Positions 10,358 to 20,253 of a DNA stretch of 64,000 nucleotides are shown here, piece after piece. Each line of letters starts with the position of its first letter. Position 1 is the first letter of the stretch. Both the position numbers and the translations under genes were made by a program. This stretch comes from Ceratopteris richardii. Its lineage: Eukaryota > Streptophyta > Polypodiopsida > Polypodiales > Pteridaceae. The DNA lies in the NCBI GenBank assembly GCA_020310875.1, contig CM035407.1:74689888-74753887 (forward strand), written 5' to 3'. Below the pieces are notes generated by a model. That model was not told where the DNA came from and ran no database searches. It was given only the letters and a program-made list of their open reading frames with translations.

Positions 10358-10624
10358 TGTAGGGATCAGAGTGTGCTTGCCATCCCAATGATCTTTGGAG
10401 ATAACACTAGCTCACTACATTTGGCTGCTCTATATCATGCAAGGACTAAGCACATTAAAGTGCATAATCATTGTGTGAGAGAGAAGCTACTTAGCAAGGG
10501 CATACACTTGTCCTATGTATCAACAAACTTGCAATGTGCAGATATTCTAACTAAATCTTTGGATGGAACTAAATGGAATAGGTTCAAGATGATGATTAGA
10601 TTGCACGAGATTAAAGAGATTTGA
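10358..10624 (+). pseudogene. Element B RNase H C-terminus
   Basis: After the A junction the reading passes from the GAG-pre-integrase end (CRDQSVL) straight into IFGDNTSSLHLAA, HARTKHIKVHNH, CVREKLLSKGI and CADILTKSLDGTKWNRFK, and stops with TGA at 10622-10624. Integrase and RT are therefore deleted from B, and the join is in frame. B was already a deletion derivative before A and C landed. Confidence 0.82.
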
Positions 10625-10639
10625 AGCCTAAGCATATTA

Positions 10640-10644
10640 GGCTT
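10640..10644 (+). repeat. Target-site duplication of C, left copy (GGCTT)
   Basis: GGCTT precedes C and pairs with CGCTT at 23405-23409, with one mismatch. The interior of B continues from here into its polypurine tract at 23407-23419. Confidence 0.65.
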
Positions 10645-11719
10645 TGAAAGAACTTGAAGAACTTTGGAGGAGGTAGAAAAGTGCATTTTGAAGTGACAAA
10701 GTTTGGTCCAGCCAATCGGCACAAGACCAGCCCTTGAGCTTATGGAGACTCAAATAAACCTTATAGGCATGCGATAAGTGCAAAGAAATGCACTATGTAC
10801 TTTGGAGCATCAAGGATAAGGAGTCGATACAAAACCGATAGATTTGTGCATGGACTACCTCAAAAAACTTATTGTCTATGGAAGAGACAATAAACTTCAA
10901 ATGGCCATAGAGACTAGCGTGATTACGATTAGAAAAAATACCTTTATGGGAGTGATACACATATGGTTGAGTGTATATAATGCAAAAAAGTATAAGGAAT
11001 AAACAAAATATTCTATAGGAATGAATCAGACACTCAACAATGGTACCTCCTATTTTTCAGGAATACGTAGAGATTGCCACTGAGACACAAAAACTACAAT
11101 TTCTCCCAGTATACTAAACCAAATGCTATGTAAATGTATAAAACACATAAACTAGACACTAATATCTTTTTGAGGAGCCATCTTTTACTCAATTCGGAGC
11201 TCTATAGAGAAAGCACCCTCTCCAAGATTACTGTTGGCGAAGAAGATGATGCAAAAAATTGAAGGAGCAAGACAATGATGGTCACAAGTGTATGTATATT
11301 GCTTCCATGTATTGTACAAGTGATTTCAAGTCTTTATATAGACTCTAGAAGTGCTCAACAAGTTCTACAAATGGATTTTGAATTCAAATGAAGGTGGGAA
11401 TGGTTGTTGGAGGGACTCAATTCACTTCCCTACAATCTAGGAAAGTGAAGATCTTGTTTGATCTACTTTTAGGTGATTGAATGCTTGATTGATTACAACT
11501 CAACCACCACAAATTCATGGGATTGCTCTCTTTTTTTACTTTTACATGTGTAAAGATCAAGGCTTTTACAATGGTAAAAGATCCATGAAAAATCGTTTTT
11601 AAAAAGTACAATAAGTGAGCATAAGAAAAAGAACTCTCCAACGGATATGCTTTCGACACAATAGCCTTTGATGTAGATCAAATCCACCCCAATCATAGTG
11701 TAAGCTTGATGTTCCAATA
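10645..11719 (-). repeat. 3' LTR of C
   Basis: This 1075-bp repeat matches 22337-23404 with many substitutions. A minus-strand TATA-like CTATATAAAG lies near 11336-11345. Confidence 0.8.
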
Positions 11720-11735
11720 GCTCCCCCTCAAGCTA
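11720..11735 (-). promoter_or_regulatory. Polypurine tract of C
   Basis: On the minus strand this reads AGCTTGAGGGGGAGC immediately before the LTR, as in A, D and G. Confidence 0.8.
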
Positions 11736-11739
11736 AAGT

Positions 11740-13661
11740 ATGCTTGAGTCTTCATTCTCTCATAGGTTGAATACCTGCCATATCTTTGAATCTACAAAGC
11801 TTTATTCCATCAAGAGCCTTTGTCATCATATCTGCTACTTACTTTTTAGTAGGAACAAAAGAAATTTCGATCTCCTTTGCCATGAGCTTCTCCCTGATGA
11901 AGTGGTAATGAACCTCTATGTGTTTGGTTCTTTCATGGAAAATAGGGTTTGCTGCTAGATGCATGGAACTTACATTATCTCCAAGTATGTGAGGTTTGGA
12001 ACTCCCAAATTTGTATACAATGCTTTTAACCATATTGCCTCTTGAGTTTCTATGGTCAAACCTCTGTACTCTACTATAGTTGAGGATAAAGCAACTTTAG
12101 GATGCTTCTTGGAACTCCATGACACTAGCTTCGAACCTGCAAATGCTAAGTAACCAGAAGTACTTCTATCATCCTTAGCTCCAACCCAATCTGCATCTGA
12201 ATAGATTTTGATATCCAAATTTGAAGAGTAAGGATAGAATATACCTACGTCCATGTGTGGTCTTCTTGGAAAGTGCATGAAATGACTAAGCACTCCCACT
12301 CTATATGAGATGTCTACCCTTGTATGAGTAGCATATATAAAGCTACCTACCAAGCTTTGATATTCTTTTATGTCTTCAATATTCTCACCTTCATAAACAC
12401 TGAGTTTACGATTCGTCTCCAATTAGTATTCTCCATTTTGAACGTGAGAAGAAGATCCTGAATGTATCTTCTCTGAGTCAAATACATTCCATCATCTGTG
12501 TATATCACTTGCATACCTAGGAAATATGTGAGCTCACCTAGGTCACTGATTTTGAACTTGTCTTGCATGTGTCTCTTGATCCTTTGAATGCCATTTAGAT
12601 TATCACTTGGCACAATAATATCATCCACATATACACATAGATAGATAACCTCATCCTGATCCCTTTTGATGAATAGAGAAGGATTTGAGCTGCTAGGAGT
12701 GAAACCTTGATCTTGAATATATGTAACAAACCTGTAATTCCAAGCTTTAGGAGCTTGTTTCAATCCATACAATGATCTCTTAAGTCTACAAACATAAGAT
12801 GGATGATTATGGTTTTCAAAACTTGGTGGTTGTGACATGTGTACCTCTTCACTTATCAACCATTTAAGAATGGATTTTTCACATCAAGTTGGAGGAGTCT
12901 CCAATTCCTTGCAGTAGCTACACTTATCAATGTCCTGATTGTGGTCATCTTTGCAACTGGTGAGAATATTTCCTCATAGTCTATACCATGAGTTTGTGAG
13001 CATCCTTTGGCAACTAATCTTGCTTTGTACCTACAAATTGATCCATCTGAATTTCTTTTAACTTTATACACCCATTTGAAACCAATTACCTTTTGATTCG
13101 ACAACATTGGAACCAAATCTCAAGTGTTCGTCTACTTCAATGCATCTATTTCTTCTTTCATGTTTTCCCAATCAGGGTTTCCCTTTGCCTTTTCATAGGT
13201 TGATGGTTCTTTTGAAATCGAATCTTTTGCCAAGTAGATTGAATGTTCTCTAACAAATGTGGAATCATATCCATACCTTTCTAGTTGTTTCTTCTTTCTT
13301 GCTGATCTTCTAGGTGCTTTTTTGGAGCATTCTCCAACCTCTTGCATCTTTGCTTTACCTCTTGACTTCCATAGCTTGTAATCCTTTTCCCTTTCATCTT
13401 GGTCATCGTCTATATCACTTCTTGGATCCTAGACCTCTGTATCATGCTTGCTTCCTAATTGATGAGAATCAGAATCAAGATCATATGGTAAAGTTACCTT
13501 TTGATTGTCTTCATCATACCAAGACCTCTATTGTTCAAACACAACATCTCTACTTGTAGTGAATTTCTTGGTTGAAGGATTATAGAACCTGTAACCCATC
13601 TGAGTTGAATCATATCCAATAAACACTGCCTTTGTTGTCCTTCCATCTAGCTTACCTCTTA
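11740..13661 (-). pseudogene. Element C pol, integrase end to RNase H
   Basis: Read from right to left, it begins with the integrase C-terminus (KAVFIGYD, about 13600-13640). The linker follows (RRSARKKKQLERYGYD), then the RT start (KVIGFKWVYKVKRNSDGS, ARLVAKGCSQTHGIDYEE), [13 protein letters not shown], the catalytic YVDD (about 12615) and DLGELTYFLGM. RNase H comes last (YSDADWVGAKDDRSTSGY, HERTKHIEVHYHF). At least six frame changes or stops interrupt it, so only the order of motifs is intact. Confidence 0.88.
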
Positions 13662-13666
13662 ATTGT
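13662..13666 (+). repeat. Target-site duplication of D, left copy (ATTGT)
   Basis: ATTGT at 13662-13666 matches ATTGT at 20249-20253, immediately outside the LTRs of D. Confidence 0.95.
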
Positions 13667-14736
13667 TGTTGGAGAAACAATCACTAATTGGACATATATT
13701 TAAAGTTCAAATCTTAGGAAGAAAACCCCATGCCTATGTGAAGGGACAAATTCACAAATGTATTATACTTGTAAAGTTAGTTCACTTTAGTTCTAGAAGT
13801 TTTTTAAAAATCACGGGAATGAGAAAGTCTATATAAGTTAGTTAGTATTAACTGACGCGAAGAGAGAAGAAGAAGGAGGAAGACAATGAGAAAGTGAGAA
13901 GAACTCATTTTTGTATGACTGAGTATAGTCGGACTTCTCTGAGTGAGATAGCATCTGTAAAACTTCTGAGTTTTTTATAGTTATGAGAAGAACTGAGTAA
14001 AGTTCTGTGTATGAGCCTCTCTCCATCATCTCCATGATTGCCTACTGTGTGATGAATTCAAAAGTTCAAGTTTTCTGAGCAATTCGATGCCTGGCATCGA
14101 ATTTTGGCTGATAAGTCATTTTTTCATTCTCTGTGTGTTAACTATTGTTGAATTTTTTAAAAATATGAAGTTTGTGGAGCAACTCGATGCCTGGCATCGA
14201 GTTTGAGCATAAAGTCGATGCCTGGCATCGACTTCTAGCATACAAGTGGTCTTCTTCATGTGTGTGTAAAAGAGAGTATTTCTGGTGCAGAAACAGGGCC
14301 TAAAAAAGCTCAAAGTCGATGCCCGGCATCGACTTGGACTGAAATTCGATGCCAGGCATCGAATTTTTTATTTTTGGACATCAGGAATACTAAAACAGGC
14401 AAAAATTTTCAGTTTTGGAAGGTCATACAGGGTCATCTTGTGAAGGCCATAACTTGAGTTCTAGAGATCCGTTTGATGCATATGATAGCTTGTTGGAAAG
14501 CTCTACTCTTCTAGTTTTAGCCTATAAAGTTTCATGAAGAAAGCATACTTGAGCTAGGAGAAATTAGCAAAATACTGAAGGTATGTCATTTCGGTGACTA
14601 GGAATTTCTGTAGAAGCAAAGTTCTCACTTTAGGCTATCATTTCTCAAAGTTTGGAGTGGCAATGAGTTAATGGTGACCATAGAGGTGTTCTAGTGTCAC
14701 ATTAATTCATTTCTTGTGGTGTTTTATACATCAACA
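13667..14736 (+). repeat. 5' LTR of D
   Basis: It begins TGTTGGAGAAAC and ends ATACATCAACA. TATATAAG at 13831-13838 is the likely TATA box, so the palindromes lie 240-540 bp downstream of it, in the probable R/U5 part that would be in the RNA leader. Confidence 0.95.
14081..14366 (+). repeat. Five 23-25 bp palindromes in the 5' LTR of D
   Basis: The palindromes lie at 14081-14103, 14181-14203, 14212-14234, 14313-14335 and 14342-14366. Each has an invariant core TCGATGCC-N-GGCATCGA, with N being T, T, T, C and A. The outer three or four bases are AAT, AAC, AAG, AAG and AAAT on the left. In every copy the right arm is the exact complement (ATT, GTT, CTT, CTT, ATTT), so the flanks covary. They could act as palindromic protein sites or as RNA hairpins in the leader; which one cannot be told from sequence. 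Confidence 0.93.
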
Positions 14737-14738
14737 AG

Positions 14739-14750
14739 TGGTATCAGAGC
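14739..14750 (+). promoter_or_regulatory. Primer-binding site of D (tRNA-iMet)
   Basis: TGGTATCAGAGC starts two bases after the 5' LTR. Confidence 0.92.
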
Positions 14751-14947
14751 AGAAAGATTCTCGAGAGCAGAAGACGACAAAGGTACGAGAAGTTTTGTAA
14801 AGTTTTCCATTAAAGTTTGAAAGGTGAAGCATTTGAAGACACAAGGCATCAAAAGATTATTTTCGAAGTATCCTCATACACAAAGAACTTCAAAAGGTAT
14901 TATCCTTTATCCTTTAAGCTCACAGGTTGCAGCAGAAGGAAAGAACT

Positions 14948-17900
14948 ATGGCAGATCATATCTCCATTGACAAACTGGATAGAGATAATTACCCCGCATG
15001 GGTAATGAGAATGGAAGCCTTACTTATGAGTAAGGATCTCATGGTATATGTAACAGGTGAAGAAGAGAAGCCAGTATTTGAAGATGAAAGCCGACCAAAG
15101 AAAGAAGAACTTGATGCTTTAAAGCATTGGCAGAAGAAGGATGCAAGTGCAAAAGCCTACATCTACAATACAATCTCAGATCATTTGCTACCACACATCA
15201 GAGGATTGGAATCATCAGAAGATATATGGAATGCATTGGAATATCATTTCCAAAGCACTACTAAAGCACGGAAAGCAAGTCTATGGTCAGAGTTTACAAC
15301 ATTCAAGAAGAAGCCAAGTCAAACCATTAGTGATTATGTCACTAAGATGAAGGATCTAGCAGATAGTCTTGGATCCATAGATGAAGATGTTGAAGATCAC
15401 AGATTGATTGCTCAACTACTTGCAGGTTTGAGAGGGGATGAAAGGTGGAAACCTTTTGTCTTATCAACAGAACTTTCATTAAATCATTATGTTCCAGATT
15501 TGAACCAGTTGCTTGGTTTGATGCTCACATATGAGCAAGACTTGAAGGGAGATGGAGATAAAGGTCAAAGTTCTGCAATGTACATGAAGAATAAGAAGAA
15601 AGGAGATAAAGGTAAAGCAAAGGATGAAGAGGAGTCTAATTCTCAAGCTTATTATGCAAGAGGTAAAGGCACTGGCAGAGGAAGAGCAAGAGGTTTTGGA
15701 AGAGGAAGAGGTAATCAAAATAACAACAAAAAGGCTTGCTGGATCTGTGGATTGAGTAATCATTTGGCTCATGACTGTTGGCACAACCAACAAGGATCAA
15801 ACCAGAATCAAAACAACAATAGCAGAGGTCGAGGTGGAAGATATCAAAGTAATTTTCAAAGAGGTAGACAAAGTCAAAGAGGAGGCTATGGTAGAGGTGG
15901 AGGAAGAAGTTGGGGACAAAATCAATCCTACAACACCACCTACTACAACTATGCAAATGACACACAGAATGAAAGTCATACATCATTGATGATGAATTCA
16001 ATCAGCACATCAGACAAAGAAGATCTAAAGGTATTTTACATTGACTCTGGATGTTCTAATCATTTGTCAGGAAACATAGAATTGATGTCAGATTTGGAAA
16101 AAGGCATTTCTAGTCACACAGTTCAAACTGGTGATAATACAAGACATAGTGTACATTCAATTGGAAAAGTGAAATGCAAGAGTGGAGCAGATTTGCTAAC
16201 CAATGTTTTGTATGTTCCTACAATACCTAAAAACTTGATTAGTGTGGGACAGATAGTTGAAAAAGGTTTTCAAGTCAGGTTTACAAATGAAGGAGTATTT
16301 GTGGAAGATCCAGAGAATGGATATAATCAGATTGTCTCTGGTAAGAAAGAAGGTAGACTCTTTACTTTAAGAGTGCAAGGAAACATTGGTCAAGCTTTGC
16401 TCACACATGGTGAAGCAGTGATTACAGAACTTGATCTCTGGCATAAGAGATTAGGTCATTTCAATGAAAGAGGAATTAAAGCTATGGTTGCTAATCAGTC
16501 TGTACTAGGATTACCAAATGTGCAAAGTCAACATATGGTTTATAAATGTGAAGCATGTCAAATGGGTAAAGCACACAGGTTACCATTTCAAAAGAAAGGA
16601 TTCAAACATGATGGAGTACTTGAGCTCATTCATACAGATGTATGGGGACCAACAAAAGAAGGATCTATCAGTGGCTCAAGGTATTATGTTTTTTTTATTG
16701 ATGATGCTACAAGATGGATAACATTATATGTTTTGAAGGAAAGATCAGAAGTGTTTGGAGCTTTCAAGCATTTTCATGCATATGCAGAGAGAGTCACAGG
16801 TCAAAAGCTTAAGAGACTGAGGTCTGATGGAGGGGGAGAATACTTCTCCCAAGAGTTCAATGATTATCTTTGGAATGCAGGTATTAAGAGAGAAATAACT
16901 TGCAGGTATACACCACAACAAAATGGTGTAGCAGAAAGAAGGAACAGGACTTTGGTTGAGTTTGCTAGAGCTATGCTAAAGGAGAAGAACTGTCCAAATT
17001 ATCTTTGGGCTGAGGCTGTAAATACAGCTACATATCTTGTGAATAGATTACCATGTGCAGCTCTGAATGGAATGACTCCATATGAAGCTTGGTGGGGTAA
17101 GAAACCAACACTAGATCATTGTAGAGTGTTTGGATCAATTGCATATGCTTATGTGCCATCACAACTTAGGCATAAACTTGAACCAAAGGCAGAAAAATAT
17201 GTGTTCATTGGTTATGATGAAAAGCAGATGGGTTACAGGTTGTGGAATCCTTTAACCAAACAATTTCTTGTTTCTAGAGATGTTACATTTGATGAACAGA
17301 AAAGTTGGTATGCAGATCAAAGTCATACAGCTGAAGAATTTGAAGAAGAGGTAAGAAGATGTGAGAAAGGAAAATCAATTGTGCAGGTGAATAGAGATGA
17401 AGACTATATGCAAGCAAGTACATCCAGAAGTGGATTAACAAGAATGAATGAAGAAGCTCCTATATTTGATGAAGAGGTGTATCCAGAAACTTATGAAGAA
17501 TGTGAACCAAGAAGGTCAAGCAGGACAAGGAGACAACCAGAAAGGTATTCTTATGATACTTCTTACATAACTCAGAAGAACTATGCATATATGGTCAAAG
17601 ATGATGAAGAACCTCAGAACTATGATGAAGCTAAAGGTAAAAAGCAATGGGAAGAAGCAATGAAGGAAGAGTTCAATGCACTAGAGGAGAACAAGACATG
17701 GGAACTTGTTCCTAAACCAAATGGTAAGAAAGTAATTGGAAATAAATGGGTTTATAAAGTGAAGAAGCTTGCAGATGGAAGTATAGCCAGATACAAAGCT
17801 AGATTGGTGGTGAAAGGCTATGCCCAGACCTATGGCATAGATTATGATGAGACATTCAGTCTTGTAGCTAAGATGTCAACTATAAGGACAATCATTGCTA

Positions 17901-19141
17901 TTGCAGCTTCAAAAGGATGGACCCTAAGTCAATTGGATATAAAAAATGCATTCTTGAATGGATACATATCAGATGAAGTATACATGGAACAACCTCAAGG
18001 GTTTATAGATTCCAGGTATCCAAATTTTGTTTGCAGGTTGAGAAGAGCATTGTATGGATTGAAGCAAGCTCCAAGAGCTTGGAACTATAGACTGGTGAAG
18101 TATCTCAATGATCTTGGATATCAAAGTTCAAAAGCAGATTCAAGTCTACTTATCAAAAGAACAGAGGAAGGTACAATCTACATTTGTATTTATGTAGATG
18201 ACATTATAATCACAGGTACTTCAGATGAAGGAATCAAGGAGGTAAAGAGATTACTTGAGAAAGAGTTTAAGATCAGTGACCTAGGAAAGTTATCATACTT
18301 TCTTGGAATGGAAGTTACTTATACAGATCATGGCATATATGTGTCACAAGAAAGGTATCTTCTGAACTTGTTGAAGAAGTTTGATATGGAAAATTGCAGA
18401 GAAGCTTCAACTCCACTTGAAGTTAATCACAAGCTCAGTAAATATGATGGTGCAGACTACAAAGATATGAGGAAGTATCAATCTCTTGTGGGTAGTTTGA
18501 TTTATGCTACACTAACAAGACCTGATCTTAGTTATGCAGTGGGAGTTTTGTCACAATTCATGCATTGTCCAAAGGACCCACATTGGATTGCAGGTCAAAG
18601 AGTTCTCAGATATATCAAAGGAACTATAAAGGAAGGATTATATTATCCTTTTACATCAGATTTGAAGTTGAGAGCCTATAGTGACTCAGACTGGGCAGGT
18701 AACCAAGATGACAGAAGATCAACTCATGGTTACATGATATATATTGGTGATAAGCTTGTAAGTTGGTGTTCAAAGAAACAACATACAGTAGCATTATCAT
18801 CAACTGAAGCAGAGTACAAAGGACTTGTGGAAGCAGCTAAGGAAGTCATATGGATGCAGACATTGTTCAAGAGCTTAGGCATTGATCAAGGTACACCTAC
18901 AATACATGGAGATAATATGAGTTCACTTTATCTTGCAGCAAATCCAGTATTTCATGCAAGGACAAAGCACATAGAGATCCAATATCATTTTCTTAGAGAA
19001 AAGGTAATGGAGAAGGAGATTGAAGTGGAATACATTTCTACTAAAGATCAGTTAGCAGATATAATGACAAAGAGCTTGGATGGTGTGAAGACCAGCAGAT
19101 TCAAAAGCATGGCAGGAGTAAAAGAAAAGAAGATGATATGA
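14948..19141 (+). CDS. Gag-Pol polyprotein of copia element D
   Basis: This single 1397-codon frame encodes the particle protein and enzymes of a Ty1/copia element. I start at ATG 14948 (MADHISIDKLDRDNYPAW), which aligns with the Gag starts of A, C, G and H; the frame is open a little further upstream but has no ATG. In order it shows the Gag core, then a zinc knuckle from Cys264 (CWICGLSNHLAHDC) and Gly/Arg- and Asn/Gln-rich tracts. The protease site is at Asp366 ([12 protein letters not shown]), followed by the GAG-pre-integrase motif LDLWHKRLGHFNERG. The integrase triad is Asp564, Asp627, Glu663. RT has YVDD at 1084-1085 and RNase H starts near Asp1246 (YSDSDWAGN). It ends with TGA. Nothing is missing relative to the family. 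One oddity is SLVAKM where relatives have SPVAKM. Confidence 0.96.
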   Translation: MADHISIDKLDRDNYPAWVMRMEALLMSKDLMVYVTGEEEKPVFEDESRPKKEELDALKHWQKKDASAKAYIYNTISDHLLPHIRGLESSEDIWNALEYHFQSTTKARKASLWSEFTTFKKKPSQTISDYVTKMKDLADSLGSIDEDVEDHRLIAQLLAGLRGDERWKPFVLSTELSLNHYVPDLNQLLGLMLTYEQDLKGDGDKGQSSAMYMKNKKKGDKGKAKDEEESNSQAYYARGKGTGRGRARGFGRGRGNQNNNKKACWICGLSNHLAHDCWHNQQGSNQNQNNNSRGRGGRYQSNFQRGRQSQRGGYGRGGGRSWGQNQSYNTTYYNYANDTQNESHTSLMMNSISTSDKEDLKVFYIDSGCSNHLSGNIELMSDLEKGISSHTVQTGDNTRHSVHSIGKVKCKSGADLLTNVLYVPTIPKNLISVGQIVEKGFQVRFTNEGVFVEDPENGYNQIVSGKKEGRLFTLRVQGNIGQALLTHGEAVITELDLWHKRLGHFNERGIKAMVANQSVLGLPNVQSQHMVYKCEACQMGKAHRLPFQKKGFKHDGVLELIHTDVWGPTKEGSISGSRYYVFFIDDATRWITLYVLKERSEVFGAFKHFHAYAERVTGQKLKRLRSDGGGEYFSQEFNDYLWNAGIKREITCRYTPQQNGVAERRNRTLVEFARAMLKEKNCPNYLWAEAVNTATYLVNRLPCAALNGMTPYEAWWGKKPTLDHCRVFGSIAYAYVPSQLRHKLEPKAEKYVFIGYDEKQMGYRLWNPLTKQFLVSRDVTFDEQKSWYADQSHTAEEFEEEVRRCEKGKSIVQVNRDEDYMQASTSRSGLTRMNEEAPIFDEEVYPETYEECEPRRSSRTRRQPERYSYDTSYITQKNYAYMVKDDEEPQNYDEAKGKKQWEEAMKEEFNALEENKTWELVPKPNGKKVIGNKWVYKVKKLADGSIARYKARLVVKGYAQTYGIDYDETFSLVAKMSTIRTIIAIAASKGWTLSQLDIKNAFLNGYISDEVYMEQPQGFIDSRYPNFVCRLRRALYGLKQAPRAWNYRLVKYLNDLGYQSSKADSSLLIKRTEEGTIYICIYVDDIIITGTSDEGIKEVKRLLEKEFKISDLGKLSYFLGMEVTYTDHGIYVSQERYLLNLLKKFDMENCREASTPLEVNHKLSKYDGADYKDMRKYQSLVGSLIYATLTRPDLSYAVGVLSQFMHCPKDPHWIAGQRVLRYIKGTIKEGLYYPFTSDLKLRAYSDSDWAGNQDDRRSTHGYMIYIGDKLVSWCSKKQHTVALSSTEAEYKGLVEAAKEVIWMQTLFKSLGIDQGTPTIHGDNMSSLYLAANPVFHARTKHIEIQYHFLREKVMEKEIEVEYISTKDQLADIMTKSLDGVKTSRFKSMAGVKEKKMI

Positions 19142-19168
19142 AGAAACAGGGAATGTCAATTAGTGATT

Positions 19169-19178
19169 GAGGGGGAGC
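19169..19178 (+). promoter_or_regulatory. Polypurine tract of D
   Basis: GAGGGGGAGC abuts the 3' LTR start at 19179. Confidence 0.9.
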
Positions 19179-20248
19179 TGTTGGAGAAACAATCACTAAT
19201 TGGACATATATTTAAAGTTCAAATCTTAGGAAGAAAACCCCATGCCTATGTGAAGGGACAAATTCACAAATGTATTATACTTGTAAAGTTAGTTCACTTT
19301 AGTTCTAGAAGTTTTTTAAAAATCACGGGAATGAGAAAGTCTATATAAGTTAGTTAGTATTAACTGACGCGAAGAGAGAAGAAGAAGGAGGAAGACAATG
19401 AGAAAGTGAGAAGAACTCATTTTTGTATGACTGAGTATAGTCGGACTTCTCTGAGTGAGATAGCATCTGTAAAACTTCTGAGTTTTTTATAGTTATGAGA
19501 AGAACTGAGTAAAGTTCTGTGTATGAGCCTCTCTCCATCATCTCCATGATTGCCTACTGTGTGATGAATTCAAAAGTTCAAGTTTTCTGAGCAATTCGAT
19601 GCCTGGCATCGAATTTTGGCTGATAAGTCATTTTTTCATTCTCTGTGTGTTAACTATTGTTGAATTTTTTAAAAATATGAAGTTTGTGGAGCAACTCGAT
19701 GCCTGGCATCGAGTTTGAGCATAAAGTCGATGCCTGGCATCGACTTCTAGCATACAAGTGGTCTTCTTCATGTGTGTGTAAAAGAGAGTATTTCTGGTGC
19801 AGAAACAGGGCCTAAAAAAGCTCAAAGTCGATGCCCGGCATCGACTTGGACTGAAATTCGATGCCAGGCATCGAATTTTTTATTTTTGGACATCAGGAAT
19901 ACTAAAACAGGCAAAAATTTCCAGTTTTGGAAGGTCATACAGGGTCATCTTGTGAAGGCCATAACTTGAGTTCTAGAGATCCATTTGATGCATATGATAG
20001 CTTGTTGGAAAGCTCTACGCTTCTAGTTTTAGCCTATAAAGTTTCATGAAGAAAGCATACTTGAGCTAGGAGAAATTAGCAAAATACTGAAGGTATGTCA
20101 TTTCGGTGACTAGGAATTTCTGTAGAAGCAAAGTTCTCACTTTAGGCTATCATTTCTCAAAGTTTGGAGTGGCAATGAGTTAATGGTGACCATAGAGGTG
20201 TTCTAGTGTCACATTAATTCATTTCTTGTGGTGTTTTATACATCAACA
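19179..20248 (+). repeat. 3' LTR of D
   Basis: It has the same length as the 5' LTR (1070 bp). Differences seen by eye are TTTTCAG/TTTCCAG, CCGTTTG/CCATTTG and CTACTC/CTACGC. The five palindromes recur at 19593-19615, 19693-19715, 19724-19746, 19825-19847 and 19854-19878. Confidence 0.95.
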
Positions 20249-20253
20249 ATTGT
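20249..20253 (+). repeat. Target-site duplication of D, right copy (ATTGT)
   Basis: This is the right-hand ATTGT. Element C resumes here in the middle of the integrase domain. Confidence 0.95.

Larger units (their letters stand above)
13667..20248 (+). mobile_element. Intact, recent Ty1/copia retrotransposon D
   Basis: This 6582-bp element has 1070-bp LTRs (13667-14736 and 19179-20248) that differ at only about three positions. It has a tRNA-Met primer site at 14739, one uninterrupted Gag-Pol frame (14948-19141), a polypurine tract at 19169-19178 and perfect ATTGT duplications. It is inserted in the integrase region of C. Every feature needed for autonomous movement is visible. Its LTR carries five long palindromes, listed separately. 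Confidence 0.97.

Noticed and set aside
13838..14457. Small open frames inside the LTRs of D (repeated at 19350-19969)
   Set aside because: They coincide with the LTR leader and palindromes and exist in both LTRs only because the LTRs are duplicates.
14927..14947. Upstream extension of the D polyprotein
   Set aside because: It depends on a TTG start; ATG 14948 matches the Gag start of the four relatives.
15479..16001. Minus-strand open frames opposite the Gag of D (also opposite Gag in G and H)
   Set aside because: They are antisense shadows of the Gly/Arg- and Asn-rich tracts of Gag.
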